Notes: generated by a model from the sequence alone, not told the origin. 64,000 nucleotides of DNA from UBA5336 sp964506685 (GCA_964506685.1 CAZDMQ010000001.1:85950-149949); one strand, 5' to 3'. Positions 36,811 through 46,241 are shown, numbered from the stretch's first letter. Program-made: numbers and translations.

Positions 36811-36870
36811 GGCCATGCCGGGCCATGCCGGGCCAGGTCAGGTGAGGTCAGGTGAGGTCAGGTGAGGTCA
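36811..36870. repeat. 10-bp tandem repeats at the flippase 3' end
   Basis: Two copies of GGCCATGCCG (36811-36830) are followed by a hybrid unit and three copies of GGTGAGGTCA (36841-36870). The last copy contains the stop codon of the minus-strand flippase gene, so copy-number change could alter what lies just past the gene. Confidence 0.9.
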
Positions 36871-38373
36871 GGGCAGGGCGGGGCTTTCGGGGCGCAGGCC
36901 GAGCTTCTGCAGGATCGCGACAATGGCGCCGAGGATCTTGGTTTCCGGCCCCAGCGGACGGCCAAGGGCCAGCCACAGCAGGGCATGCACGCTGAAATAG
37001 ATGCCCGCGCCCAGCCCGGCGACGAGGACGAGCGAGGCGAACTGGACCATGATCGGTCCGCCCTGCACAATCAGCATCGGGGCGAAGAACAGCACCGCAG
37101 CATACATCACCCCGGCCGACACGATCGAGCGCAGCAGGACCCGGATCTGTTCGGTCACGGGGATGCCAACCATTCTCTTCACCATGGACAGGCTGATCGC
37201 GACGCTCAGCAATGCCGTGCCGATACGTGACCACAGGACACCTTCGAGGCCAAAGGCCTGCAGCGCCCAGAGCAGCGGGATGATCCGCAGCAGGAAGGTG
37301 ATGAAATTGCGCCAGAACAGCAGTTTTGTCCGGCCCAGCGACATGGCGAGCGCAGACGCCGGCATGTTGAGGTTGTTGAAGGCGATGACGGGCCCGGCGA
37401 GGGCAAGCACGATGGTTGCCGGCAGCCATTTCTCACCGAACATGATGGCGATGATCGGCTCGGCCAGTGCGCTCATGCCGAGGCCGAGCGGCAGCATCAG
37501 CGCAAAGGTGAAGGACATCGACAGGAGGAAGGCCCGCTTGAGGCGCAGCCCGTCCTTCTGGATCGAACTGAAGGCGGAGAACAGCGAGCGGTTGATCGGC
37601 GCGGTCAGCAGGGTCGAGACCCGCTGAGAGAGCTGGGTGCCGTAGGAATAATAGCCCATGGTGGCCTTGCCGAGCGTGGCGACGAACAGCCCGTCGGCCT
37701 GCCAGGTCAGGTGCCGGAAGACGTGCCCGAGACCGAGCCAGAGCGAATAGCCGAAGATGCGGCGGAAGGAGGCGAGGGTCAGGCGGGGCAGTTTCGGCTT
37801 GAGGATGAAGCTGATCAGCACGCCGGCGACACCGGAGCCGACCAGTCCGATCGGAATGGCCCAGTAGCTGCCCGTCTGCCAGGCAATCAGGATGATGGTG
37901 ATGGCGGAGGTGAGCTTGACCGCAATCTCGGAAAACGCCTCGGGGCTGAACACCAGCGAGCGGGCAAATTCCTCCATGTAGGCGTTCCGGAGGCCGAGTA
38001 TGGTCGGATAGGCGGCGACCAGCAGCATCAGCGGGAACAGGCGCGCATCGCCGTAGAACATCGAAATCGGCCAGGCGAGGGCGAGCAGCATCGCGCTGAC
38101 GATGAGCCCGCGCAGGATGCCGAGCGTCCAGGCGGTGCCATAATCGTCACGCGTCGGGGCGTCGAAATGGATCAGCGCCGCCGCGGTCGGGAATTCGAGG
38201 ATCGCGCCGATCAGGGTCATCACCGTGATCGCGATGAAGGCGAGGCCGACATCCTCGGGCGAGAGGAAGCGGGCGGCGAACATCATCGAGACGAAGCCGA
38301 TCACCTGGCTGAGGAACCGGCCGGCCAGGAGCCATGTGGCTCCCCGGGTCACGCTGGCGGTCAGCTTCGGCAT
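36868..38373 (-). CDS. Polysaccharide flippase (oligosaccharide flippase/MOP family, Wzx/ExoT-like)
   Basis: A 501-residue membrane protein with about 12-14 hydrophobic helices. The N-terminus (ASVTRGATWLLAGRFLSQVIGF) and the DVGLAFIAITVMTLIG segment are typical of polysaccharide-transport flippases. It would move the lipid-linked repeat unit across the inner membrane before polymerisation. Start at 38373 set at MPKLTASVTRG; the frame continues upstream to 38622 with an Arg/Pro-rich leader that has no membrane or family character. Short tandem repeats overlap the stop. Confidence 0.91.
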   Translation of the reverse strand: MPKLTASVTRGATWLLAGRFLSQVIGFVSMMFAARFLSPEDVGLAFIAITVMTLIGAILEFPTAAALIHFDAPTRDDYGTAWTLGILRGLIVSAMLLALAWPISMFYGDARLFPLMLLVAAYPTILGLRNAYMEEFARSLVFSPEAFSEIAVKLTSAITIILIAWQTGSYWAIPIGLVGSGVAGVLISFILKPKLPRLTLASFRRIFGYSLWLGLGHVFRHLTWQADGLFVATLGKATMGYYSYGTQLSQRVSTLLTAPINRSLFSAFSSIQKDGLRLKRAFLLSMSFTFALMLPLGLGMSALAEPIIAIMFGEKWLPATIVLALAGPVIAFNNLNMPASALAMSLGRTKLLFWRNFITFLLRIIPLLWALQAFGLEGVLWSRIGTALLSVAISLSMVKRMVGIPVTEQIRVLLRSIVSAGVMYAAVLFFAPMLIVQGGPIMVQFASLVLVAGLGAGIYFSVHALLWLALGRPLGPETKILGAIVAILQKLGLRPESPALP

Positions 38374-38488
38374 GAGGGGGCGCTCCGGTCGGTGTCCTGA
38401 CGCAGCAATATACATCAGTCTGGTTGGGTGGGGACAGGAACGGGCCGGACAATCGGCCGATCCTGTCGAAGTCGGTCGGGTCGCCGGC

Positions 38489-39520
38489 CTAGGCCGGGCC
38501 CCTGAGGTCGCGGGCCCAGAGGGTGTCCCAGCGCAGCCGGCAGACCAGCTGCCAGAGTTTCGGCGCGTCCTGCCAGGGGGGCGGCGGTGCGCTCGTGCTG
38601 GCGAGGCTGGCAAAGCGTGCAAGGTGCGCCTCGGCCTCGGGGGTGCGGGCGAGATAGGGATTGGACCGGGCCTCGCGCCGTGCGGCCGGCCAGAGTTTCA
38701 GCACCCCGAGAAATCCGTCGATCGAGCCCCTCACGAACCCGGCGCGCAGCCCGGCCACGGTCATCACCATGAGTTCGGAGAACACCTCGAAGGCAGGCTG
38801 GCGCTGTTTCATCATGAGATAGACGTGGTTGCGCAGGTGGTAGCGGTAGCGGTGGTGTTTCCACTGCACGCGGTGCTCGGCCGAGACCTTGTGGCGGACC
38901 GCGAAGTCGCCATTGTAGATGATCGTGTAGCCGGCATTCATCAGCCGGTCGCAGAGGTCGATCTCCTCATGCATGAAGAACAGCGTCTCGTCATAGGCGC
39001 CAACCTTCTCGAAGGCTTCGCGGCGGATCATGTGACCGGCGCCGCAGAACTGTTTCGCGGGGAAGGTCCGGTGGGTCCAGGTCTCGGGTTCGAGCGGGCC
39101 GTAGCACCAGCTTGAGCGGTCGGGGAGGGGCGCATCGGTCGGGCTGTCGAAGACGTTGACGGCAAAGCCGAGCGCGCCGATCTCGGGATGGGCGTCCATG
39201 TAGGCGGCGGCGCGGGCGCAGACGGTGGGGTCGGCGAAGACCGCGTCATTGTCGAGCGCGACGATATAGTCGGCATCGCCCATCGCGCTGGCCTGGTTGC
39301 GACCACCGGCGACCCCGGCATTCTCTGTATTGTAGCGGACCTCGACGGCGGGCCGGTCATCGCAGAAGGCCTTCAGCCGGGCGAGGTCGGCCGGTTTCGT
39401 CCCCTGGTCGACGACCTTGACGCGCGGCTCGATGCCGGTCTGTTCGCAGCCGCTGCGGATGGCTTCGATCGTGTCGTCGGTGCGGTCCCATGACAGGATG
39501 ATGATGTCGACAGCCTTCAT
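38489..39520 (-). CDS. Glycosyltransferase family 2 protein
   Basis: A 343-residue GT2 enzyme, starting VDIIILSWDRTDDTIEAI, with GRNQASAMGDAD, the metal-binding ALDNDAVF and the acceptor-side motif FMHEEIDLCDRLMNAGY, resembling rhamnosyl/galactosyl transferases of surface polymers. Upstream of the flippase on the same strand, 115 bp away, and divergent from the GT2 at 39748. Sugar not predictable. Confidence 0.88.
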   Translation of the reverse strand: MKAVDIIILSWDRTDDTIEAIRSGCEQTGIEPRVKVVDQGTKPADLARLKAFCDDRPAVEVRYNTENAGVAGGRNQASAMGDADYIVALDNDAVFADPTVCARAAAYMDAHPEIGALGFAVNVFDSPTDAPLPDRSSWCYGPLEPETWTHRTFPAKQFCGAGHMIRREAFEKVGAYDETLFFMHEEIDLCDRLMNAGYTIIYNGDFAVRHKVSAEHRVQWKHHRYRYHLRNHVYLMMKQRQPAFEVFSELMVMTVAGLRAGFVRGSIDGFLGVLKLWPAARREARSNPYLARTPEAEAHLARFASLASTSAPPPPWQDAPKLWQLVCRLRWDTLWARDLRGPA

Positions 39521-39747
39521 GGCAGAGCCCTCGCCTTCTCACATCTCGCGGCTCCCTGCGTACCTTGTGGAAAACCCGAAGGGAAGCCGCCTGCTCACCC
39601 TCAATTCAAAAGTTGCGCCAAGTGACCGGCGCGGCGGGACGACGCGACAAATTCGGCCAGCGCTGCCGGCCTGGCCTTGGTCTTGCTGGGAAGCTGGGCA
39701 ATAAGCCTTCCCCGAGGGGGAATGTGACGGGGCCAGGGCCGGGTGTC

Positions 39748-40740
39748 ATGACGCAGTGCGAGATCATCATTCCCTTCTACCAGCGCCAGCCGGGCATTCT
39801 CGCCAATGCTGTTGCGTCCGTGTTCGCCCAGACCCATGCGGACTGGCGGCTGATCATCATCGATGACGGTTCGCCCAGCCCGGTCGAGGCCGACCTGACC
39901 GGGCTCACCGACTACGAGCGCACGCGGCTGCGGATTGTCAGCAAGCCGAATGGCGGGGTGAGTTCGGCGCGCAATGCCGGGCTGGATGCCGTTTCGGACA
40001 AGGCAGCGGTGGTGGCCTTCCTCGATTCCGACGATGTCTGGGACAGCGGCCACCTTGCGCGCTGCGTCGAGGCGCTCGGCAAGCCGGGGATCGACCTGTT
40101 CTGGGCCGCGGTCAGCGGCGAGACGTTCAGCGAGGATTATGCGCCGGTGTCGCGGGTGCTGGGGCGCGATGAGTATGAGCCGCTGCTGGACATGCCGCAG
40201 GGGTTCTGGGTCCGGGACCTGCGCCGGGTGCTGTGCGGGCCGTGGTGGCGGCACATGCACCTGTCCTGTACCGCGATCACGGCCGGGCTGGCACGGCAGG
40301 TCCGGTTCCGCGAGGACCTCCGCCTGTCGGAGGATTTCGCCTTCCTGATGGCCTGTGCGCAGATCGCCGAAGGGGCGATCGCCAGCGAGGCGCCGGGCAT
40401 GGCGCGCGGCACCGGCGACAATCTCTGGCATGGCATGGCCTTCGAGGACCGCCGCCTGGCGCTGGAAAAGTACACCATGATGACGCTCTACAAGGCGCTG
40501 CGGGCCGATCCGGCGCTGGACCCGGAGGCCGGCAGGGTCCTCGTTGCCCGGATCGAGGGGCGGCGCCAGCAATTCTACTGGAACCAGGTCCACCGGCTGA
40601 AACGGCGCAAGCTGCCGAGTTTCGGGCTCTGGCTCCGCTGGATCGCCCGCGACCCGGCCATCCTGCGCACGGCGCTTGGCCGGATCCTGAAACGCGCGCC
40701 GCGTCAATCGCGCTATGTGATCCCGCTGGAAGAGGCCTGA
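39748..40740 (+). CDS. Glycosyltransferase family 2 protein (paralogue of the convergent gene)
   Basis: A 330-residue GT2. It opens with CEIIIPFYQRQPGILANAV and has ASVFAQTHADWRLIIIDDGS, GGVSSARNAGL and the metal-binding FLDSDDVWD. The convergent gene at 40794-41768 has nearly the same opening (VIIPFYQREDGILRRALASV) and the same LDSDD motif, so the two are paralogues pointing tail to tail. Start at 39748 was chosen at the domain beginning; the frame extends upstream with a basic leader of no family similarity. Confidence 0.88.
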   Translation: MTQCEIIIPFYQRQPGILANAVASVFAQTHADWRLIIIDDGSPSPVEADLTGLTDYERTRLRIVSKPNGGVSSARNAGLDAVSDKAAVVAFLDSDDVWDSGHLARCVEALGKPGIDLFWAAVSGETFSEDYAPVSRVLGRDEYEPLLDMPQGFWVRDLRRVLCGPWWRHMHLSCTAITAGLARQVRFREDLRLSEDFAFLMACAQIAEGAIASEAPGMARGTGDNLWHGMAFEDRRLALEKYTMMTLYKALRADPALDPEAGRVLVARIEGRRQQFYWNQVHRLKRRKLPSFGLWLRWIARDPAILRTALGRILKRAPRQSRYVIPLEEA

Positions 40741-40793
40741 TCGGGCCGGCCCGGCCGCCCCCCCCGTGGGCGCGTGACGCCTCTCTCCAGGGC

Positions 40794-41768
40794 TCAGACG
40801 AGGTCGCTGTCGCTTGTGCCCTTGCCAAGGGCGAGGGCGGCGGCTGCAGCAATGAGGCCGGGATCGCGCAGGCTCCAGCCCATGAGCCCGGCGAGCTGGA
40901 GGGGTTTGCCCGCCCGGCGCCGCGCCATCTGCCCCCACAGCGCCTGGTAGCGCGCCCGCTGCTGGCGGCGGGCAAGCACCCGGCGGGACTCGGCCGACGG
41001 CGCGCCGCGCGCCCGGAGCAGTCCGAAAGCCGACCAGACGCAGAGCTGCTGGGCGAGGAAGGTGTCGGCGGTATTGTCGACGCCGTGGAAGAGATTGTCG
41101 CCGCGGCCGCGCACGGCGCCGGGCGCGGAGCTGATCAGGGTGCGGGCGGCAAGGCGCACGGCGTCGGCGAAGAACACGACATCCTCGGCGGCCAGCCGCA
41201 GGGCGGGCTCGAACCGGACCTTCGCCGCCAGCGGAGCGGCCATGACCATGGAGGACAGGTGCATGAAGCTCCAGTCGTGCAGCAACCGCTCGCCGAGTGC
41301 CTCGATTTCGTACAGCGGTGGCTCGGTCGCAACCGTGGCGTGGGGCCAGCGTGCGAGAATGGCACTGACATCGGCATGGTAGTCGAACTCGGCATCGCCG
41401 CCGATCGCCGCAAGATAGAGGCTGGCGCCATGGCCTTCGAGGGCGGTGCGGGCGCGGGCGAGGTGGCCCGGCTCCCAGGTGTCGTCGGAATCGAGGAAGG
41501 CGGCGGCCGTGTCGGTGGCCTCCTCCAGCCGGGCAAGGCCGGTATTCCGCGCCCCGCCCGGACCCTTGTTGGCCTGCTCGACGAGGCTGATCCGGGCCCG
41601 CTCACCGGCGGGCAGGGCCGCAAGTTCGTCACGGGCCGGATGCGGGCTGGCATCGTCAACCACGATGACGCGCCAGTCCGGATCGGTCTGGGCGAAGACG
41701 CTGGCGAGCGCCCGGCGCAGGATCCCGTCCTCGCGCTGGTAGAAGGGAATGATGACCGCGATGGTCAT
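40794..41768 (-). CDS. Glycosyltransferase family 2 protein (paralogue of the gene at 39748)
   Basis: A 324-residue GT2 beginning TIAVIIPFYQREDGIL, with DDASPHPARDEL, GGARNTGLARLEEA and FLDSDDTWEPGH. The stop is 53 bp from that of its paralogue. Start at 41768 chosen at the conserved opening with GAGAG upstream. Between the pair the spacer is a C-rich run without a clear terminator. Both may add similar sugars at different positions of the repeat unit, or one may be a recent duplicate. Confidence 0.88.
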   Translation of the reverse strand: MTIAVIIPFYQREDGILRRALASVFAQTDPDWRVIVVDDASPHPARDELAALPAGERARISLVEQANKGPGGARNTGLARLEEATDTAAAFLDSDDTWEPGHLARARTALEGHGASLYLAAIGGDAEFDYHADVSAILARWPHATVATEPPLYEIEALGERLLHDWSFMHLSSMVMAAPLAAKVRFEPALRLAAEDVVFFADAVRLAARTLISSAPGAVRGRGDNLFHGVDNTADTFLAQQLCVWSAFGLLRARGAPSAESRRVLARRQQRARYQALWGQMARRRAGKPLQLAGLMGWSLRDPGLIAAAAALALGKGTSDSDLV

Positions 41769-42027
41769 GGGTCTCTCTGGCCTCCTCGGCTCGGCGGGTC
41801 GGGACCTGGCTGCACCTGAGCGGATCCCGGCCGGCTTGCGCATTCCGGCCTTGTCATGCAAGTCCGGGGCTGGAACAGGACTTGCGAGACGGTGGACCGC
41901 ACAGGGGACGGGCGGGCCGCGCTGGAAACAGACGAGAACGCCGATTGTGGATCAACCTGTGGGCTCGTCCGGTTGACACGCCTTGTCTGGACAGTCTCTC
42001 TTGTCGTGGCGTGGTGGGAGCAGGGCA

Positions 42028-43227
42028 TTGACGGGTAGACTTGGACAACTCGATTTCCTCAGGGGGCTGGCGCTCTTCGCCGTGATCGTGGTCCATACGA
42101 GCCAGGATTTTGCCAGCGCGGTCTATCCTGTCCTGCCCTGGACGATCCGGGACTTCGATCCCTACCATCTCGGCCGCTACGGCGTGCAGCTCTTCTTCGC
42201 CGTGAGTGGCTTCACCATGGTGATGATGTACCGCTCCTATAGCGAGAAGTGGAAGGACCCGGTGAAGGTCTTCTATGTCAAGCGGATCTTCCGGCTCTAT
42301 CCCCTGCTTGTTGTCGCCGCTTTCGTCTATGCCGGGATCGACCTGCGCGCCGATGCCCGGTTCAATCCCGACGGTGTGGACGTGATGGATTTTGTCCGGC
42401 TGCTCAGCCTCACCGGCGGCTGGGATCCGCACTATCTCAGCGTCCTTGTGCCCGGCGTCTGGTCGATCATCAACGAGATCTATTTCTACATCCTGTTCCC
42501 GTTGCTCTTTCTCATGTTGGGACGGGTCAACAGCTGGCTGGTCGGGACCGTGATCGCGCTGGCCAATGTCGGGCTCGTGCTCGGCGCCGGTACGCTCTAT
42601 GCGGGCGGCGATGACTGGCTGGTCGAAGATTTCATGTACCGGAACTTCCTGGTCAGCCTGATCTGTTTCTACGCCGGGATCGAGGCCTATCGCTTCATCA
42701 ATGAGCGGTCCCGGGACTTCTTTGGCCTGGCCGTACCGCTTCTGGTGGCCGGCCTTGCCATGGAGGTGCTGGAGCGCCAGGGCGGGATGGCGATCACCTC
42801 GGAGATCCTCAAGGTCACCGCGCTGGGCTGCGTGTGCTACGGCCTGATCATCGCCGCGTTCAGCCCTCGCCTCGCCGGACTGTTCCAGAACCGGCATGTC
42901 TGCGCCTTCGGGACGGTGACCTATACCGGGTACATCCTGCATTTCGGCATTATCCACTTCGCCCAGATGGGCGCCAGCCATTTCGGCCTCATGCCCTATC
43001 TCCGCATGGAGTGGACGCTGCCGGTCATTGTCCTGGTCACCGCCGTGCTGAGCCTTGGCCTGCAGCGCTGGACCGAAACGCTGTGGCAGGACCTTGCGAA
43101 CCAGCTCTGCCGGACCGTGTTCAGCCGCCGGGACCCGGGCGTGGTGCCAGTGCGCGGCGGCGAGGCCGGCTGGGCGGCCGGGTCGGGGGCGGGCCGGCTT
43201 GCCGATCCGAAGCCGCCCGGGGCATAG
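42028..43227 (+). CDS. Acyltransferase family 3 membrane protein (ExoZ/OafA-like)
   Basis: A 399-residue polytopic protein with about ten helices. The opening LGQLDFLRGLALFAVIVVH (with the catalytic-type His), FFAVSGFTMV and the RIFRLYPLLVV motif are hallmarks of acyltransferase 3, which acetylates sugars of exopolysaccharide or O-antigen from the cytoplasmic or periplasmic side. A TTG start at 42028 with GGAG 7 bases upstream is proposed. The C-terminal 40 residues are Gly/Ala/Pro rich and probably disordered. Confidence 0.9.
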   Translation: MTGRLGQLDFLRGLALFAVIVVHTSQDFASAVYPVLPWTIRDFDPYHLGRYGVQLFFAVSGFTMVMMYRSYSEKWKDPVKVFYVKRIFRLYPLLVVAAFVYAGIDLRADARFNPDGVDVMDFVRLLSLTGGWDPHYLSVLVPGVWSIINEIYFYILFPLLFLMLGRVNSWLVGTVIALANVGLVLGAGTLYAGGDDWLVEDFMYRNFLVSLICFYAGIEAYRFINERSRDFFGLAVPLLVAGLAMEVLERQGGMAITSEILKVTALGCVCYGLIIAAFSPRLAGLFQNRHVCAFGTVTYTGYILHFGIIHFAQMGASHFGLMPYLRMEWTLPVIVLVTAVLSLGLQRWTETLWQDLANQLCRTVFSRRDPGVVPVRGGEAGWAAGSGAGRLADPKPPGA

Positions 43228-43419
43228 GGAAGACCGGCGGACGGTTGCGCGGCAGGGGCCCGGCAGGCGACGCGGCTGGTCCGGGTGCCAACTGGCACGG
43301 GCCATGCTGTGGACCGGATAAGGATAAACACCGATTGCAGCGAAGACGCCGGCATGGTGTGTGACAGGTGTGTTCGACATCGGGACGCCTGTTGGGACGA
43401 CAGAGGAGTATGACGTCGC

Positions 43420-45120
43420 ATGACTGGAAATAGGGTGATGGTGCTGTGCCTGGATGCCTTCCATGCACCGCTTGGGGACCAGCTGATCGCCGAGGGCCGC
43501 CTGCCGGCGCTCAAGCGGCTGAAGGACCAGAGTGCGCGGTTCGAGCTTGAACATGGCCCGGACGGCAAGTCCCGCTATACCGGCCTGACCTGGGAGCATT
43601 TCTCGGCGGGCCGCAAACCGGAATCCACGGGCCGCTGGTCGGTCATCACCTGGGATGCCGAAGCGTTCGAAGCTCGCCAGCTGAACGTTGCCGAGCCGCC
43701 CTTCCTGTCCGATCTCGACGTGAAATGCGCGATCTTCGACCCGCCCTACTGGGATATCGAGGCCCAGCCGAACGCGGTAGGCGTTGTCGGCTGGAGCGGG
43801 CACGACACCGGCTGTCACCCGACCTCGGTGCCGGAAACGCTGATGGCGGAGATCATCGCGAAATTCGGTCCCCCGCCATCGGTCGCCGAACTCAATACGA
43901 TGGTCTATCCCAGCCCCGACCATACCCGGCGGATGGGCGAGATCATTGTCGAGACGACGACGCTGCGCACCGACATTGCGAGCTGGTTCTTCGGCGAACG
44001 CTGCACCGACTGGGACGTGGCGGTGCTCGGCTTCGGCGAGCCCCACGATGCGATCGAGCTGTTCTGCCATGGCATCATTCCCGATCACATGCTGGCCAGC
44101 CACCCGACCGCAGCGATCGCCCGCGAGCAGCTCTATCATTGCTACGAGGAGCTCGATCGCCAGGTCGGCCGGCTCATGCAGCAGTTCCCCGACTGCACCT
44201 TCGTGGCCTTCACCATGCACGGCATGGGCTTCAATGATACCGACCTGCCGACCATGCTGCTGCTGCCGGAGCTGATGTACCGGATGCAGTTCGAAGAGCC
44301 GCTGTTCCGCTCGCGCGAGGACTGGCAGTCGGCCGAGGTGCCGGTGCTGAAGGAGGGCGAGGACTGGAACGGGGCGGTGATCGGCGCCATGGTGCATCCG
44401 CCGAAGGGCATGTTCGAGGCCCTGCCGGAACGCGCCGTCGGCAAGGCGCGCGCCGTGGCCTACAAGGCGCTGACCAAGGTATTCGGCGACGGCGCCGGCG
44501 ATTTCCTCTATGAGCGCGAGGCGATGAAGGGCGAGGGGCTGCAGCACAAGTCCTATTCGGTCGCGTGGATGCCGTCGGCGCAGTATGCTCCGTACTGGCC
44601 GCAGATGCAGGCGTTCGGTGTGCCGGCCTATTTCGACGGCCGCGTGCGGATCAATCTCGAGGGCCGGGAGAAGTTCGGCGTCGTGCCGCTCGGCGAGTAT
44701 CACACCGTGCTGGAGAACATCCGCCAGACCCTGCTCGAATGTGTCGATACGCGGACGGGGCTGCCGGTGATCCGGGAGATGGAGACGCCCGGTATCAACG
44801 ATCCGCTGGCCCTGGATGGCACACAGGCTGACATCAAGATCCTCTGGAACGGGTCCCCGGTCGGGTTCCGCCATCCGAAATATGGCGAGATCGGCCCGGC
44901 GCCGGTGCGCCGTGTGGGCGGCCATTCGGGCGGCTATGGCGCGCTCTACGTGATGGGGGCGGACGTTGAGCCGGGCGATTTCGGTCTGAGGTCCTCCTTC
45001 GATGTGGCGCCGACCATTGTCGAGCTGCTCGGCAAGGTGCGGCCGAACTGGATGGACGGCGAAAGCGTGCTGAAGGCCGATCCCTCGGCTGGACGGATCC
45101 GCCCGGTTCCGGCTGAATAG
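43420..45120 (+). CDS. Alkaline phosphatase superfamily protein (phosphodiesterase-like)
   Basis: A 566-residue cytosolic-looking protein (no signal peptide). It opens VMVLCLDAF (Asp12 as metal ligand), has a nucleophile region YTGLTWEHFSAG (Thr54 or Thr57), WSGHDTGCHPTSVPE, a metal-type FTMHGMGF and a C-terminal GGHSGGYGALYVMG motif, consistent with type I phosphodiesterase/nucleotide pyrophosphatase or sulfatase-like enzymes. The substrate is unknown; its position between an acyltransferase and glycosyltransferases suggests polymer modification or precursor turnover. A perfect hairpin follows the gene. Confidence 0.8.
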   Translation: MTGNRVMVLCLDAFHAPLGDQLIAEGRLPALKRLKDQSARFELEHGPDGKSRYTGLTWEHFSAGRKPESTGRWSVITWDAEAFEARQLNVAEPPFLSDLDVKCAIFDPPYWDIEAQPNAVGVVGWSGHDTGCHPTSVPETLMAEIIAKFGPPPSVAELNTMVYPSPDHTRRMGEIIVETTTLRTDIASWFFGERCTDWDVAVLGFGEPHDAIELFCHGIIPDHMLASHPTAAIAREQLYHCYEELDRQVGRLMQQFPDCTFVAFTMHGMGFNDTDLPTMLLLPELMYRMQFEEPLFRSREDWQSAEVPVLKEGEDWNGAVIGAMVHPPKGMFEALPERAVGKARAVAYKALTKVFGDGAGDFLYEREAMKGEGLQHKSYSVAWMPSAQYAPYWPQMQAFGVPAYFDGRVRINLEGREKFGVVPLGEYHTVLENIRQTLLECVDTRTGLPVIREMETPGINDPLALDGTQADIKILWNGSPVGFRHPKYGEIGPAPVRRVGGHSGGYGALYVMGADVEPGDFGLRSSFDVAPTIVELLGKVRPNWMDGESVLKADPSAGRIRPVPAE

Positions 45121-45165
45121 AGGGCCGGCGGCGCGCGCCACCGCAGCTTTCCGACATGCGTGAGT

Positions 45166-45192
45166 GTCCCCGGAACCTGAGGTTCCGGGGAC
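45166..45192 (+). terminator. Strong hairpin between convergent genes
   Basis: A perfect 12-bp stem (GTCCCCGGAACC with GGTTCCGGGGAC) and a 3-base loop, followed on the plus strand by CGTCTTTCC... with a short T-tract beginning a few bases on. It lies between the stops of the phosphatase-like gene (45120) and the convergent gene (45222), so it may serve both directions. Confidence 0.7.
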
Positions 45193-45221
45193 GTCTTTCC
45201 GTGTGCCGCGGCGGGGCGCCT

Positions 45222-46241
45222 TCAACCATCTCGGATGGGCGGTGCGAGCTGTCCGGCCACGAGGTCGTGGAGATGGCTGAGGCCGATGGCATACGGGCCG
45301 GGCCGCGCGAAACGCCGGGTCAGCGCGCAGGGATGGATGCGGCGCAGGGGCGCGGGGCCGGTGGGAGCGCCAGGACGAGCGCCAGTACGAGCGCCAGGAC
45401 GAGCGCCCGTGTCATGCTCTGTGTCATGCTCAGTGTGAGGGTCCGGTTCGTACCGGGACGGGTCGGCGGCCTCGGCGGCCCGGGCCAGCGCCTGCCGGGC
45501 GAGCCGGCGGGCCCAGCGGCGGGCGAGCGGGCCGGGTGCCGCCGACAGCGTCTCGAGCGCCTCGAGCCGTGCGAGCAGTGGCGCGACGGACCGGGCGCCG
45601 GCGCCGGGTGGCGGCCGGAGGGGTGCTGCGAGCGGGATCCAGTGGGCGCCGGGGCTCCAGATGCGCGGGCCAGGCCCGGTTTCGGATGCCGGGTGGTCCG
45701 GGCGGTCCCGGTCCCGGTCCCGGGGCCGGCCGTGCCAGCCGATGCGGCCGAGCCGTTCATAGAGCGGGATGGGGCTGGCCGGGCGGGTGCGTTGCGGGGC
45801 CCTGGGATGAGCGGTCATGGGGTGATGGCGCGGCGCAGGAGGGGGCATTGGATTGCCAGGCGTCCGAAGGGGCGTTGGGGACGATGCCGCGGTGGGCGCG
45901 GGCAGGCGCAACAGGACCGGGCCGGCCAGGTCCTGCGGGGCTGAGCGAGGCTCACCGGGCCGGTCGGCGCCTGCGATCGGGCCGGTCTCGGTCTTCAGGT
46001 TCCCGTAACCGCGCGTGCATGCCCGCATGCGCACGGTCACCGGCAGGGCAAAGGCCATGAGCAGCACGAGGCGGCGGGCCATGGCCTCGCCTTCACCAAG
46101 CTCGCGCCGAAGGCTGCGGGCGAGCCCGGCCGGAACGAGCGCCCCGGCCATTGGCACGATCCGCGCGCGCAGCGCCGCCAGCAGCCCGTGCAGGCGCGGC
46201 CAGTTATGGCGAAGGGCATCGGCAACCGTCGGATCGATCAT
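45222..46241 (-). CDS. Hypothetical arginine/proline-rich protein
   Basis: A 339-residue protein of a kind seen in Alphaproteobacteria without known function. The N-terminus (MIDPTVADALRHNWPRLHGLL) begins helical, and residues 52-70 are hydrophobic (ARRLVLLMAFALPV). The middle is Pro/Arg/Gly-rich and probably disordered; residues about 220-260 form an Arg/Ala-rich helix (PLARRWARRLARQALARAAE). 12-bp DNA repeats at 45365-45412 and 45409-45432 encode GARPGAR and TEHD-type repeats. An overlapping frame on the plus strand (45156-45944) is a competitor, but the minus frame has a more protein-like composition. Confidence 0.6.
   Translation of the reverse strand: MIDPTVADALRHNWPRLHGLLAALRARIVPMAGALVPAGLARSLRRELGEGEAMARRLVLLMAFALPVTVRMRACTRGYGNLKTETGPIAGADRPGEPRSAPQDLAGPVLLRLPAPTAASSPTPLRTPGNPMPPPAPRHHPMTAHPRAPQRTRPASPIPLYERLGRIGWHGRPRDRDRDRPDHPASETGPGPRIWSPGAHWIPLAAPLRPPPGAGARSVAPLLARLEALETLSAAPGPLARRWARRLARQALARAAEAADPSRYEPDPHTEHDTEHDTGARPGARTGARPGAPTGPAPLRRIHPCALTRRFARPGPYAIGLSHLHDLVAGQLAPPIRDG
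45365..45432. repeat. 12-bp tandem repeats inside the hypothetical gene
   Basis: Four imperfect copies of GAGCGCCAGGAC (45365-45412) and two of GTGTCATGCTCT (45409-45432). Because the unit is a multiple of three, copy-number changes would keep the reading frame. Confidence 0.8.
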
